Shown here: positions 18,791 through 25,043 of the stretch, piece after piece
Numbering within the stretch: position 1 is the first letter of the stretch
Layout: each line of letters begins with the position of its first letter
Source: a virus
Length of the DNA: 28,925 bases
IMG/VR virus record: IMGVR_UViG_3300028829_001390
Coordinates: 1-28,925 of that record
Direction: 5' to 3' (one strand)
Program-made: the position numbers and the translations under genes
The notes under the pieces: model-generated
The model's input: only the letters and a program-made list of their open reading frames with translations
The model's database searches: none
What the model was told of the DNA's origin: nothing

Positions 18791-19004
18791 CTAAATCATC
18801 TTTGTATTCCTTCAAGGCATGCTTGATAAATTCGAGCTCCATGATGACAGCTTTCTTGTAGTTCCTCACGTTCTCAAGGGTAAGAGGCCAATCCCTTTCC
18901 GGCTCCCCTTCGTTAGTGTGGAGGGCTTCATACAACTGTGCTGTGAGCTTGTGTATCTCCTCGGTGGCGTAGTGATACAGCTCACTCAGTTTTTTCTCGG
19001 TCAT
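18783..19004 (-). CDS. Small helical hypothetical protein
   Basis: The 73-residue product is mostly charged alpha helix (KKLSELYHYATEEIHKLTAQL, then a loop with GEPERDWPLT, then a second long helix to the acidic end). It looks like a two-helix hairpin. I do not recognise the family. It overlaps the resolvase gene upstream by 23 bases and the nuclease gene downstream by 8, so it lies between two DNA-processing enzymes and may be an accessory factor. That link is positional only. Confidence 0.5.
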   Translation of the reverse strand: MTEKKLSELYHYATEEIHKLTAQLYEALHTNEGEPERDWPLTLENVRNYKKAVIMELEFIKHALKEYKDDLDA

Positions 19005-19470
19005 TGATGTGGGATTTTATGAGTTCGATGGTGTGGTCTACCTGCTTTTTATTTTTAGGGATGAAGAGCATGTAGTCATCCATGTCATTGTCATGCATGT
19101 ACTTCAGGAACAGCTTCCATCTTAATGGGAAAGTGTGCTGTGATGGTACATAACCCTTGGTCTCAATGATAAACTTATTTTCATGACTAATAAAGTCAGG
19201 AGTATACTTAATTGCTAACACTACCTTGTTAGTAGCATTGGTCATCACATCCTTACCCCTCGTTGATTTATGGTAAACACCCGGATACCGAAACGAGTCC
19301 ACCAACTGAAACGTCTCGGACTCGTATTCGAATTTTAGCTTTGCCCCTTTGAGCTTGTCATAGCAGTAAGTCTCAAGCATTGACTTAAGCTTCACCTTAC
19401 CCCTGTTGAGGTCTCTTTTTTTCCTGCCCTTTAGCGGTCTCGTTAAATTCTTTCTTCTTCGAGAATCCAT
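18982..19470 (-). CDS. T7 endonuclease I-like Holliday-junction resolvase
   Basis: The 162-residue protein matches the T7 endonuclease I layout (about 149 residues in T7): a basic N-terminus, SMLETYCYDKLKG with Glu33, FEYE (47-50), YTPDF with Pro91-Asp92, and IIETKG with Glu103 and Lys105. In T7 the equivalents are Glu20, Asp55, Glu65 and Lys67, with TPDF and VETKG motifs. It probably cuts four-way junctions and branched replication intermediates before packaging. Residues ~58-88 are an insertion relative to T7. The gene starts 21 bases after the primase-helicase stop, so replication and resolution genes lie on one transcript. All predicted catalytic residues are present. Confidence 0.75.
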   Translation of the reverse strand: MDSRRRKNLTRPLKGRKKRDLNRGKVKLKSMLETYCYDKLKGAKLKFEYESETFQLVDSFRYPGVYHKSTRGKDVMTNATNKVVLAIKYTPDFISHENKFIIETKGYVPSQHTFPLRWKLFLKYMHDNDMDDYMLFIPKNKKQVDHTIELIKSHINDREKTE

Positions 19471-19491
19471 GCCTCACAATCTACGAAAGGT

Positions 19492-21291
19492 TCACTCAAA
19501 TTCCGCTTGTTTACCAACAACTTTTTCACCTATCGTTGAAAACAACCACGGCTCAGGCCCGTGCAACCCGAATCCTGACTGCGTTGAGTTGAACTCGAAG
19601 ATTAATGGCTCATGGAAAGGTGTAGGCTTACCACCCGTGTCTACTTCCCTTACCTTCCGCACGTGCATCTCAACCCATCTCCTTTGGACAGGGTCGTGGT
19701 GCTGAATCTTACGGTGAAGGGTGATAAAGCAGTCGGCACGATTGACCCACTTGCCACCGTGCTCAGTATCTTCTGCGTATGGTGCAACCTGCAAACCATC
19801 GTCACCCTTTCGTCGCTGACTCTCAGTAATACTGTGTGCATTTACCCATAAAGCTACCCCCATGTTGTTGCTAAAGGTTAAGAACTCCGATGCGGCCTCG
19901 TAGTGATACTCGTGCATGCCAATTCCACGCGCACCACTCATCTCCGTCTTCAGGCTGTTGTAAGGGTCAACGAACAAACCGTCAATTGGCTGTTGTCGAT
20001 GAGCTTTCTCTGAAAAGAGAATGATATCCATGTAGCTGTAGGTCTTGCTGTTGTCAATGACAATGAAGTGCTCCTCAACCCACTTGCGAGCGGCCTTACG
20101 TTCAGCATGTGTCGTGCTCGTCATCTTCTTATTCAAAGCAAAGGTCATGAGCTTCATCTTGATTGCGGCTGTTCTATTCTCAGCGCTGTAAATTACCCAC
20201 CTCCAGTCATGGTTCATCGCACTAGCTACCAACATCCACAAAGCGAACGTTGTCTTGCCTATGTTGCTATGACCGTTAATCATTACGAACTCCTTCTTGA
20301 ATACAAAGTACTCATCAACCCGGCGGTTACCTGTGCTTAACCCAAGGGGGATGTTACCATACACGTACTCTTCAATCCAATCGTAATCCACATCGTCACT
20401 CGAAATGAAAGACATATCTCCGTCATTGAGCTTCATCTCACGCTTGAACTTTTCCTCATCGTTCAATGTCTCTCCGATGGGTTGGCTCTTGCCGTTTTTA
20501 ATACCGTCGTTAATAGTCTTGAGAGCACCATCAAAGTCTTCTGGGCTTCGCTTTTCTATCTCCCTTTGAAGAACCCATCGAGCCACATCCTCCTCAACGA
20601 TTCCGCTCGCGATGAAACCACCCATTAAGGTTGAGGCCTTGGCTAAGATGTTATGCTTCTCTCCATCCCTAGCCTTAGCAATCATCCTCGCAGCAGTGTT
20701 AATCTTACTGAAGTCTGTCTTACCGCCAAGTTCGGGTAGCTCTTGGTTCTCCGAACGCTCAGAGAGCATACCGCCGTAGCGTTCGTACTCTTCCTTGATT
20801 ACAATCTGCGGGTCGAAAGACTCAAAGCAAGCACGAGACTCGTTCTCTCCGGTTTTGTCCAGCTCTAATCCGTACTGGTCGTCAAAGTATGCACGCAGTG
20901 AGCGATAGTGGTCTCGGTGGCGCTCGGTGTTTGTTATCTCAACCAACGCCTTTACACCATCACCACTGGGTGATACCCAACACGACAGGATGTACTTGTT
21001 ACCTGCAAGTGCCATCTTTACGCGCTCCGCATCTACGTGGTCGAAGTCTAGTACTATAAGACCGCTGTGATATTGCAGTGTCTCATCGCTCCTGACTCCG
21101 TTCTTGAAGACACCACTAAAACAAACAGCCGGAAGCTCTTGTTTAGTCTTCTTGTCCCCATCCCGAACCTTCTGTACTTTATCGCTTGACTTCCCGTCTT
21201 TAATCCTCGTTAGCACATAGTCTAACGTCGTAATGTGAGCCTCCTGTGTGCGATAAATTGTTGGATATATTGTTACCTTCTTGTTTTTCAT
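19492..21291 (-). CDS. Primase-helicase: BT4734/VirE-type N-terminal domain plus RecA/DnaB-type ATPase
   Basis: The 599-residue protein should prime and unwind DNA at the phage fork. The first ~165 residues fit the BT4734/VirE N-terminal family: IYRTQEAHI near the start, LIVLDFDH with Asp82 and Asp84 as likely metal ligands, SPSGDGVKALVEI (107-119) and LDKTGENESRACFESFD (144-160). The C-terminal part (~315-560) is a RecA-like ATPase: Walker A GHSNIGKTT (340-348), SAEN after it, and Walker B-like GLFVDPYNSL (438-447), with a basic DNA-facing end. This fusion is typical of Bacteroidota mobile elements and phages, the best host clue here. Its N-terminus matches family starts, so the 92-base overlap with the DUF3310 gene appears real. 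Resolvase and nuclease genes follow. Confidence 0.8.
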   Translation of the reverse strand: MKNKKVTIYPTIYRTQEAHITTLDYVLTRIKDGKSSDKVQKVRDGDKKTKQELPAVCFSGVFKNGVRSDETLQYHSGLIVLDFDHVDAERVKMALAGNKYILSCWVSPSGDGVKALVEITNTERHRDHYRSLRAYFDDQYGLELDKTGENESRACFESFDPQIVIKEEYERYGGMLSERSENQELPELGGKTDFSKINTAARMIAKARDGEKHNILAKASTLMGGFIASGIVEEDVARWVLQREIEKRSPEDFDGALKTINDGIKNGKSQPIGETLNDEEKFKREMKLNDGDMSFISSDDVDYDWIEEYVYGNIPLGLSTGNRRVDEYFVFKKEFVMINGHSNIGKTTFALWMLVASAMNHDWRWVIYSAENRTAAIKMKLMTFALNKKMTSTTHAERKAARKWVEEHFIVIDNSKTYSYMDIILFSEKAHRQQPIDGLFVDPYNSLKTEMSGARGIGMHEYHYEAASEFLTFSNNMGVALWVNAHSITESQRRKGDDGLQVAPYAEDTEHGGKWVNRADCFITLHRKIQHHDPVQRRWVEMHVRKVREVDTGGKPTPFHEPLIFEFNSTQSGFGLHGPEPWLFSTIGEKVVGKQAEFE

Positions 21292-21574
21292 TGCGCAGGG
21301 ATTTTACTTGTTGTTCATACCACTGCGCTTTCGCTATGTCCGTCGCGATGGGTTGACCCTGCTTCTTCCCCGCTCTCATTCGATACTTGAAGCTGTTCAT
21401 CTCGCAAAATGCGATGTACTTTTCCGCTCCCCAAATGTCCTTCATCATTTCGTAGACCTCCTTCCCCGCTGTTTTGTAGTGACTTGGTCTCACATCCCGG
21501 GATGCTGACTTGGAATCTTTCGAGGAATCTTTCGAGGATGTTAATGGTTTCTTTGATTGTACTAATTTGCTCAT
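21200..21574 (-). CDS. DUF3310 family protein (T7 gp1.7-like nucleotide metabolism family)
   Basis: The 124-residue product carries the DUF3310 signature: PSHYKTAGKEVYEMM (30-44), FCEMNSFKYRMRAGKK (56-71) and DIAKAQWYEQ (79-88). DUF3310 includes the C-terminal region of T7 gp1.7, a nucleoside monophosphate kinase-type activity, but the family at large is of unknown function. The first ~28 residues are Ser/Lys-rich and low in information. They coincide with the overlap with the upstream HTH gene (21315-21574), so a later start cannot be excluded. The 3' end overlaps the start of the primase-helicase gene by 92 bases in another frame. Confidence 0.75.
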   Translation of the reverse strand: MSKLVQSKKPLTSSKDSSKDSKSASRDVRPSHYKTAGKEVYEMMKDIWGAEKYIAFCEMNSFKYRMRAGKKQGQPIATDIAKAQWYEQQVKSLRNEKQEGNNISNNLSHTGGSHYDVRLCANED

Positions 21575-21899
21575 AGGTATTCTGTTTACGTTTACCTTCT
21601 GGTCTCACCTGTAAAGGTACCTTTTTATCTACTTTCTCGTCAACAATCTTAGAAGCAGTAACAAACCATCGTCGATAGTCGGGGCTCGACATGTAGTACA
21701 TCTCGTGGTTTCGGATGTAATGATACACGCTTGTCCTTTCCATCTTCCAAATGTTTGCTATGTCAGCTTGATGGAAGAACGGATTAACTCCGTTGGCAAA
21801 AGCCGCCCTCATCTCAACGTTATGGCGGTGCCTGTTACGCTTGGGTCTGTGACCAATCTGCAGGCAGTACTCTTCAAATGTCTCTTCAAAAATATTCAT
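21315..21899 (-). CDS. DnaA domain IV-like HTH protein with run-on C-terminus
   Basis: The 194-residue product has a basic opening (GHRPKRNRHRHNVEM) followed by a helix-turn-helix at about 41-67 (FFHQADIANIWKMERTSVYHYIRNHE). This resembles the C-terminal DnaA domain (Bac_DnaA_C type), in which conserved Thr/Ser-V-x-H-x-I residues read origin boxes. It may therefore mark an origin or regulate phage transcription. Residues ~108-130 form another helix. The last ~60 residues are Gly/Ser/Glu-rich and overlap the conserved part of the DUF3310 gene, so they probably have no fold of their own. The upstream 15 bases are AT-rich, without a Shine-Dalgarno site. The upstream non-coding region contains tRNA-Arg. 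Confidence 0.6.
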   Translation of the reverse strand: MNIFEETFEEYCLQIGHRPKRNRHRHNVEMRAAFANGVNPFFHQADIANIWKMERTSVYHYIRNHEMYYMSSPDYRRWFVTASKIVDEKVDKKVPLQVRPEGKRKQNTYEQISTIKETINILERFLERFQVSIPGCETKSLQNSGEGGLRNDEGHLGSGKVHRILRDEQLQVSNESGEEAGSTHRDGHSESAVV

Positions 21900-21929
21900 G
21901 TATGTGTGGTTTAATTTGATTCAATACAT

Positions 21930-21987
21930 CCTAGGGTGGGGGGAGCAAAACAGAGATGGATAGCCTCACACTCCCCCCTGAGCTAGG
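21930..21987 (-). other. Large stem-loop upstream of the HTH gene
   Basis: Two arms pair as CCTAG (21930-21934) with CTAGG (21983-21987), and GGGGGGAG (21938-21945) with CTCCCCCC (21971-21978), around a 3x4 internal loop and a 25-base apical loop. The stem ends 30 bases before the ATG of the HTH gene. There is no U-run after it on the - strand, so it does not look like an intrinsic terminator. It could be an RNA leader structure or a protein site. Pairing is seen directly; function is not known. Confidence 0.5.
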
Positions 21988-22192
21988 AATACAAGCTGTC
22001 TTTCCAGCAGTCAGTCTTTGATAACCATAACGGCTAATGTCCTTCACAATATGCCTCCGACTTAATCATACAGCCCCCTGTGATAAATCTAGTGACCCTA
22101 CCATACAGGCCACAAGGAGCTAGACTGGTTATCCCACCTCACCCGACAAGGTTGAGTTTAATTACGGCATAAGCTATGCATGGAAGGTGGTG
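21988..22192 (-). other. Non-coding stretch between tRNA-Arg and the HTH-gene leader
   Basis: I find no reading frame with coding character here, and no second tRNA. Pairing potential is high: GATAACCA (22020-22027) and TGGTTATC (22126-22133) are perfect complements 98 bases apart and could close a domain. Smaller hairpins exist inside (ACAG-CCCC-CTGT at 22070-22081) and outside (GCTG/CAGC near 21995-22008). Together with the flanking hairpins this suggests a structured RNA, possibly cotranscribed with the tRNA, or an origin region. It does not match an RNA class that I can name. Confidence 0.35.
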
Positions 22193-22266
22193 TACTCCCG
22201 ACAGGAATCGAACCTGTGACCGTCTGCTTAGAAGGCAGATGCTCTATCCAACTGAGCTACGAGAGC
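22193..22266 (-). tRNA. tRNA-Arg (anticodon UCU)
   Basis: The - strand folds as a full 74-base cloverleaf: acceptor GCTCTCG/CGGGAGT (first pair G-U, fifth U-G), D arm GCTC/GAGC with loop AGTTGGATA, anticodon arm TCTGC/GCAGA with loop CTTCTAA, five-base variable loop, T arm ACAGG/CCTGT with loop TTCGATT, discriminator A. The anticodon TCT (22230-22232) reads AGA and probably AGG, codons used heavily by the virion genes here. The bases after the discriminator are CACC, so CCA is not encoded and must be added by the host. All expected invariant positions of the D and T loops are present. Confidence 0.95.
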
Positions 22267-22270
22267 ATAC

Positions 22271-22311
22271 GAGGGGGGCTGGAGAAACACCAATCCCTAA
22301 CAACCCCCCTC
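22271..22311 (-). other. Perfect 8-bp stem-loop 5' of tRNA-Arg
   Basis: GAGGGGGG (22271-22278) pairs with CCCCCCTC (22304-22311) across a 25-base loop. On the - strand it lies 4 bases before the tRNA 5' end. It mirrors the G6-stem at 21930-21987 on the other side of the tRNA, also with a 25-base loop. It may be a processing signal or part of a larger RNA fold. No U-run follows. Confidence 0.5.
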
Positions 22312-22313
22312 TA

Positions 22314-22340
22314 AGGAAAGGAAAACAAGAAACCTTTCCT
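22314..22340 (-). other. 8-bp stem-loop just after the 22352-22618 gene
   Basis: AGGAAAGG (22314-22321) and CCTTTCCT (22333-22340) form an 8-bp stem with an 11-base A-rich loop (read as T-rich on the - strand). It begins 11 bases past the stop of the upstream gene. As a terminator it is atypical because the U-rich part lies in the loop and TTAG follows the stem. A 3'-end protecting or RNA-processing hairpin is as likely. Confidence 0.4.
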
Positions 22341-22351
22341 ACTTGCTATCC

Positions 22352-22618
22352 TTAGAACGGAACCTCTGTAGACACCTGCTTGTCTAGTGAGCGGCTCTGC
22401 TCTTTCGGTGCGTTCGGGTCGTATACAGAGCAGAACACTTTCATTCTGCGGTTGTCCTCTCGGTCAGGACGAGATACGACTTCGATATACACGCGCCCTT
22501 TCGAAGTGGCATACTGTTTCAGGTTGTCAAGCTCCTCCAATGTGAAGCTAATTTTCTGAGTTACTCGTGGGGATTCAGTGTATCCCACATACACGTTGTT
22601 GTTGTTCTTATCAGCCAT
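22352..22618 (-). CDS. Hypothetical protein, 88 residues
   Basis: I chose the ATG at 22616-22618 (MADKNNNN...) rather than more upstream codons, because it lies 4 bases past the stop of the upstream gene and avoids a 70-base overlap. The protein has a beta-rich centre (VTQKISFTLEELDNLKQYA, then GRVYIEVVSRPD) and a Lys/Ser-rich tail ending in a short apolar EVPF. Acidic-aromatic tails of this kind occur in phage ssDNA-binding proteins, but I see no clear OB-fold signature, so no function is assigned. It closes the recombination operon and is followed by hairpins and tRNA-Arg. Confidence 0.6.
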   Translation of the reverse strand: MADKNNNNVYVGYTESPRVTQKISFTLEELDNLKQYATSKGRVYIEVVSRPDREDNRRMKVFCSVYDPNAPKEQSRSLDKQVSTEVPF

Positions 22619-22622
22619 GGCC

Positions 22623-22895
22623 TTATGAATTAAATGATTTACTAAACTCTTTGTACCGGTTACGGGATTGTACAACTCCCATGTTTCCATCTGCAAACAA
22701 CCACATCAAACGCAGTTCAATGTTGTCAGAATTCATAACCTTAGCAAGGTCTTTGTAAGGCATATGCAGTTCTTTGATTGCGTAGTAAGCAGCCATGCAC
22801 CGCTCATCGAAGGTTGCACCGCCAAACTTACACGGCTCGCCTATGTCTAGGCCGAAGTGAGCGTTCGCTTTGATTATGTATTCATATGGTGTCAT
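22623..22895 (-). CDS. Hypothetical helical protein, 90 residues
   Basis: The sequence is alpha-helical, with MTPYEYIIKANAHFG at the start, then FDERCMAAYYAIKELHMPYKDLAKVM, which could form a helix-turn-helix, and LRLMWLFADGNMGVVQSRNRY. The pattern is faintly like a DnaA-C/sigma-type DNA-reading helix pair, but I cannot name a family. Its ATG overlaps the stop of the RecE-like gene (TAATG), which implies coupled translation with the recombination genes. Confidence 0.6.
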   Translation of the reverse strand: MTPYEYIIKANAHFGLDIGEPCKFGGATFDERCMAAYYAIKELHMPYKDLAKVMNSDNIELRLMWLFADGNMGVVQSRNRYKEFSKSFNS

Positions 22896-23659
22896 TAGAT
22901 GGTTGCTTTTATGTAGAACGTATCTGTTTGGATATTATTGTCCAAGTACGTGGTGATTCTGTCAACAGCCTTATCAAACTTTTCTTTACCTCGCTCAAGA
23001 GTTTCCTCGCTTGCCTCGTAGACTCCGATAGCATATGGGTAAGCTTTCTCTTGGGCTACCCAGTAAAACTTGTCGAGACCGAGTACACTGCAGTAGATGT
23101 AAGCTTGAATGTCGTAACCATAATCCTTTACGGCGTACCTAAATGAAGATAGACTGCGAGTAGTCTTGTGGTCACTGATGTACTCCGTGTTTAGGCAGTC
23201 CAAGAATCCTCGGACAGGCACACCATTAATCTCCTGATTGAACTCGTGTTGGTAGTCACCGATGAGGTACTGCTCCATCACACCGCTCACCTTGAGCCGT
23301 TCAATCATCTCCTGTGCTTTCTTGAAATCGTCCTGTCCGATGAGCTTTACTCCCTTCTCGTCGGCCTCCTCTTGAAAGTCCTTGACCCAAGCCTTGTACT
23401 TGTTGGTCATCCGTGGTGCACGACCACCAATCTCCTCACACTTGGTACTATCATTGAGCACCATGAACTGCTTGTCAAAGCCCTCCGGCGTAAAGAGAAG
23501 GCAGTCGTACATACTACCGAAGGTCAGGGCTTCGCTCTCCTTAAAGAGCTGTCCTCTCATGTACATCTCCCATAGCTTCATATCTTGAAGCGCATACTTG
23601 ATTGAGCTGTACGAAAGGTGTCCCTTGCCTACAGATTCAGCGAGCTTGATACTTAGCAT
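22895..23659 (-). CDS. RecE/exonuclease VIII-like PD-(D/E)XK nuclease
   Basis: The 254-residue protein has the arrangement of the RecE/ExoVIII-type phage exonucleases: LSYSSIKYAL near the start, LTFGSMYDCLLF (45-56) as the first helix of the fold, GFLDCL with Asp154, ISDHKTT with Asp163 and Lys165, and QAYIY (185-189). It should resect double-strand ends and load the annealing protein encoded by the gene just upstream. The two genes share TAATG, stop and start overlapping. The usual His of the first motif seems replaced by Asp52 or Tyr51. A Cas4/RecB-type nuclease is the alternative, but no Cys cluster for iron-sulphur binding is present. Confidence 0.75.
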   Translation of the reverse strand: MLSIKLAESVGKGHLSYSSIKYALQDMKLWEMYMRGQLFKESEALTFGSMYDCLLFTPEGFDKQFMVLNDSTKCEEIGGRAPRMTNKYKAWVKDFQEEADEKGVKLIGQDDFKKAQEMIERLKVSGVMEQYLIGDYQHEFNQEINGVPVRGFLDCLNTEYISDHKTTRSLSSFRYAVKDYGYDIQAYIYCSVLGLDKFYWVAQEKAYPYAIGVYEASEETLERGKEKFDKAVDRITTYLDNNIQTDTFYIKATI

Positions 23660-24195
23660 TACTCGTTTACGTATTCGATAAGTTTGTTGTACTGCTCGTC
23701 AGTAAACTTAGTCTTGCATTGCTTCTCAATTTTAGTCCAAGCTTCTGCTCGGTCTTCAGCACTCTTCAGGAAGGTAATAGCCTTGTCGTAATCCTGCTTG
23801 TTGCTCTTAACTGTTGGTTTACTGGGCTTGTCAGAATTTTGCTTGGCAATTGCATCATTGACCTCGTTGGCCGATGCGATGCTAGTGTTGATTCCGATTC
23901 CGAGCATGGCTAGTGCACGTCCCACTGCTGAAGTCTCGCAGTTCTCAATGAAGGATGTTCTGTTGATGTTACTAGATGCCTTCACTTCATGTGCATGACC
24001 TGTGGAGATAACTCGCTGTTCTGTATCGGCGATGATGCATTTACAGATACATTCTTCTCTGTCATCTGTCATGGTTACTTCGGTTGAGATAGTCCAGTTT
24101 TTGTACTGGGTTTCTTGCCGGAAGAATTTGATACGCTCGTTGACTTCAACGTATTGTTTTCCGCGTATGTTGGTGGTTTTGAACTTGTGTTCCAT
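23659..24195 (-). CDS. Putative single-strand annealing protein (Erf/Sak/Rad52-like group)
   Basis: The 178-residue product starts with IRGKQYVEVNERIKFFR (10-26) and contains RVISTGHAHE (61-70) and FIENCETSAVGRALAMLGIG (82-101). The last block is typical of Erf/DUF1071-like annealing proteins (S-A-x-G-R-A-L-x-x-x-G-I-G). A Lys-rich linker (~115-135) leads to a C-terminal helical domain of about 45 residues. It should coat ssDNA and anneal homologous strands during repair or concatemer formation. The RecE-like nuclease follows and shares its stop, so the two form a recombination pair. The exact subfamily cannot be settled by eye. Confidence 0.65.
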   Translation of the reverse strand: MEHKFKTTNIRGKQYVEVNERIKFFRQETQYKNWTISTEVTMTDDREECICKCIIADTEQRVISTGHAHEVKASSNINRTSFIENCETSAVGRALAMLGIGINTSIASANEVNDAIAKQNSDKPSKPTVKSNKQDYDKAITFLKSAEDRAEAWTKIEKQCKTKFTDEQYNKLIEYVNE

Positions 24196-24234
24196 TAAAC
24201 TGATATTTAGGATTCAATAAACTCTTGGATTGAT

Positions 24235-24495
24235 TCAAGCATTTTCCTTTGAAGGAATACTATCGGTTGAACTAGGCTTGCTAGTATCAGAAGGGGCAGT
24301 GCTATCAGCACCTTCGTCGTTCTTCTCATAGGCTTTCAATAGGTCTTCGTACTCGTCAAGCAGTACGCTCTGTTGCCTTACTAGGTTCTTGTAGGCTTCA
24401 CGTTCGGCGTTTGCTTGTTGGGTAAAGTTCGAGATTTTTCGTGAGCTTTTCAACAGATTAGCGCACAAAGTTTTAAACATTTTACTTGCATTCAT
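24235..24495 (-). CDS. Small coiled-coil hypothetical protein
   Basis: The start is set at the ATG 24493-24495, because it overlaps the stop of the upstream gene as ATGA. A TTG three codons earlier is less likely. The 86 residues comprise a basic N-terminus, a long helix (REAYKNLVRQQSVLLDEYEDL region) with coiled-coil heptads, and a Ser/Thr/Pro-rich acidic tail that is likely disordered. I do not recognise the family. The annealing-protein gene begins 39 bases further on. Confidence 0.55.
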   Translation of the reverse strand: MNASKMFKTLCANLLKSSRKISNFTQQANAEREAYKNLVRQQSVLLDEYEDLLKAYEKNDEGADSTAPSDTSKPSSTDSIPSKENA

Positions 24496-24707
24496 GATTC
24501 CCAAGCCTTTAGAGCATCATCTACGAGGCCAAGGTTTTCTGCATCGTCGTTGAGCATCAGGCATTTCTGAACGAACTCACCTTCGGTCATGTTGCCGAGG
24601 TCATAGGTCTTACAGATACCAAGGAACAGCTTGCATACGGTCTCGCTGTCGTGGAGTTGGAATTGACGTGTTGCGGACACGCCACCGATTGTTTCTTGAG
24701 TCTTCAT
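24492..24707 (-). CDS. Small acidic hypothetical protein, 71 residues
   Basis: The ATG at 24705-24707 is preferred: it overlaps the stop of a 29-codon membrane-peptide gene (ATGA). An ATG 45 bases upstream would add an unlikely His/Asn-rich leader (AWSHHHFNHHNPSH) that is simply the other frame of that membrane peptide. The product, with TRQFQLHDSETVCKLFLGIC and EGEFVQKCLMLNDDAENLG, is helical and acidic. Function unknown. Its stop overlaps the next start by 4 bases. Confidence 0.6.
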   Translation of the reverse strand: MKTQETIGGVSATRQFQLHDSETVCKLFLGICKTYDLGNMTEGEFVQKCLMLNDDAENLGLVDDALKAWES

Positions 24708-24793
24708 GTGACTAGGATTATGATGATTAAAATGATGATGACTCCAAGCCATCCTACATACACTAACGTGTGGTCTTTGTCTTTATTGTGCAC
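24704..24793 (-). CDS. Predicted 29-residue single-pass membrane peptide
   Basis: This short frame begins with GTG at 24791-24793, three bases after the stop of the upstream gene, and ends at TGA 24704-24706, overlapping the next ATG as ATGA. The peptide has a charged start (HNKDKDH) and then VYVGWLGVIIILIIIILVT, a clear membrane helix. Gap-free packing between neighbours supports a real gene, and the ATC/ATT/ATA mix for Ile argues against a simple repeat. A weak promoter-like element overlaps its start, so it may instead depend on read-through from upstream. Role unknown; small phage membrane peptides sometimes act on the host envelope. Confidence 0.5.
   Translation of the reverse strand: MHNKDKDHTLVYVGWLGVIIILIIIILVT
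24754..24791 (-). promoter_or_regulatory. Degenerate copy of the early intergenic element (copy 7)
   Basis: On the - strand this reads GCACAATAAA, 14 bases, then GTTAGTGTATGTAG. The left half and spacing match the six better copies; the right half departs from ACTATAG. It overlaps the start of the 29-residue peptide gene. It could be a decayed or weak promoter, or chance. Confidence 0.3.
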
Positions 24794-24796
24794 GGC

Positions 24797-25021
24797 TTAA
24801 AGTTTTTCTAAGTTCCAAATCATATGGATAACCTCACTAAAATCCGTAACAGATTTCCTCTCAGAGATGGTGTCCCCTGAATGGCTGAACACTACGATTT
24901 CGTTCATGCCATCGAGCGTAGTAACGGAGAGCGTGGTGTTGCCGATTTCGATTTTCAGTACACCAGACTTAGTTGCGGGGTTTGAACTTAGGTTAAAGGT
25001 GCGATTGTTTTCTTGACTCAT
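24797..25021 (-). CDS. Hypothetical protein, 74 residues
   Basis: The product is beta-rich: NRTFNLSSNPAT, GVLKIEIGNTTLSVTTLDG, EIVVFSHSGD, ending in a short helix (FSEVIHMIWNLEKL). No family recognised. It is the first gene after element copy 6, with a predicted leader of 22 bases (G at 25044 to ATG at 25021), and leads into the short genes at 24.2-24.8 kb. Confidence 0.6.
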   Translation of the reverse strand: MSQENNRTFNLSSNPATKSGVLKIEIGNTTLSVTTLDGMNEIVVFSHSGDTISERKSVTDFSEVIHMIWNLEKL

Positions 25022-25043
25022 GTCTATTGGGTTTAAATTATAA

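Noticed and set aside
21930-21987. Second tRNA (TAGCTCAG-like sequence on the - strand)
   Set aside because: Only a D-arm-like TAGCTCAG is present; there is no T-loop GGTTCGA block nor an anticodon arm, and the arms instead pair as a long hairpin.
22619-22696. Upstream extension of the 22352-22618 gene
   Set aside because: It would overlap the preceding gene by over 70 bases, while the ATG at 22618 sits 4 bases after the preceding stop, like other starts here.
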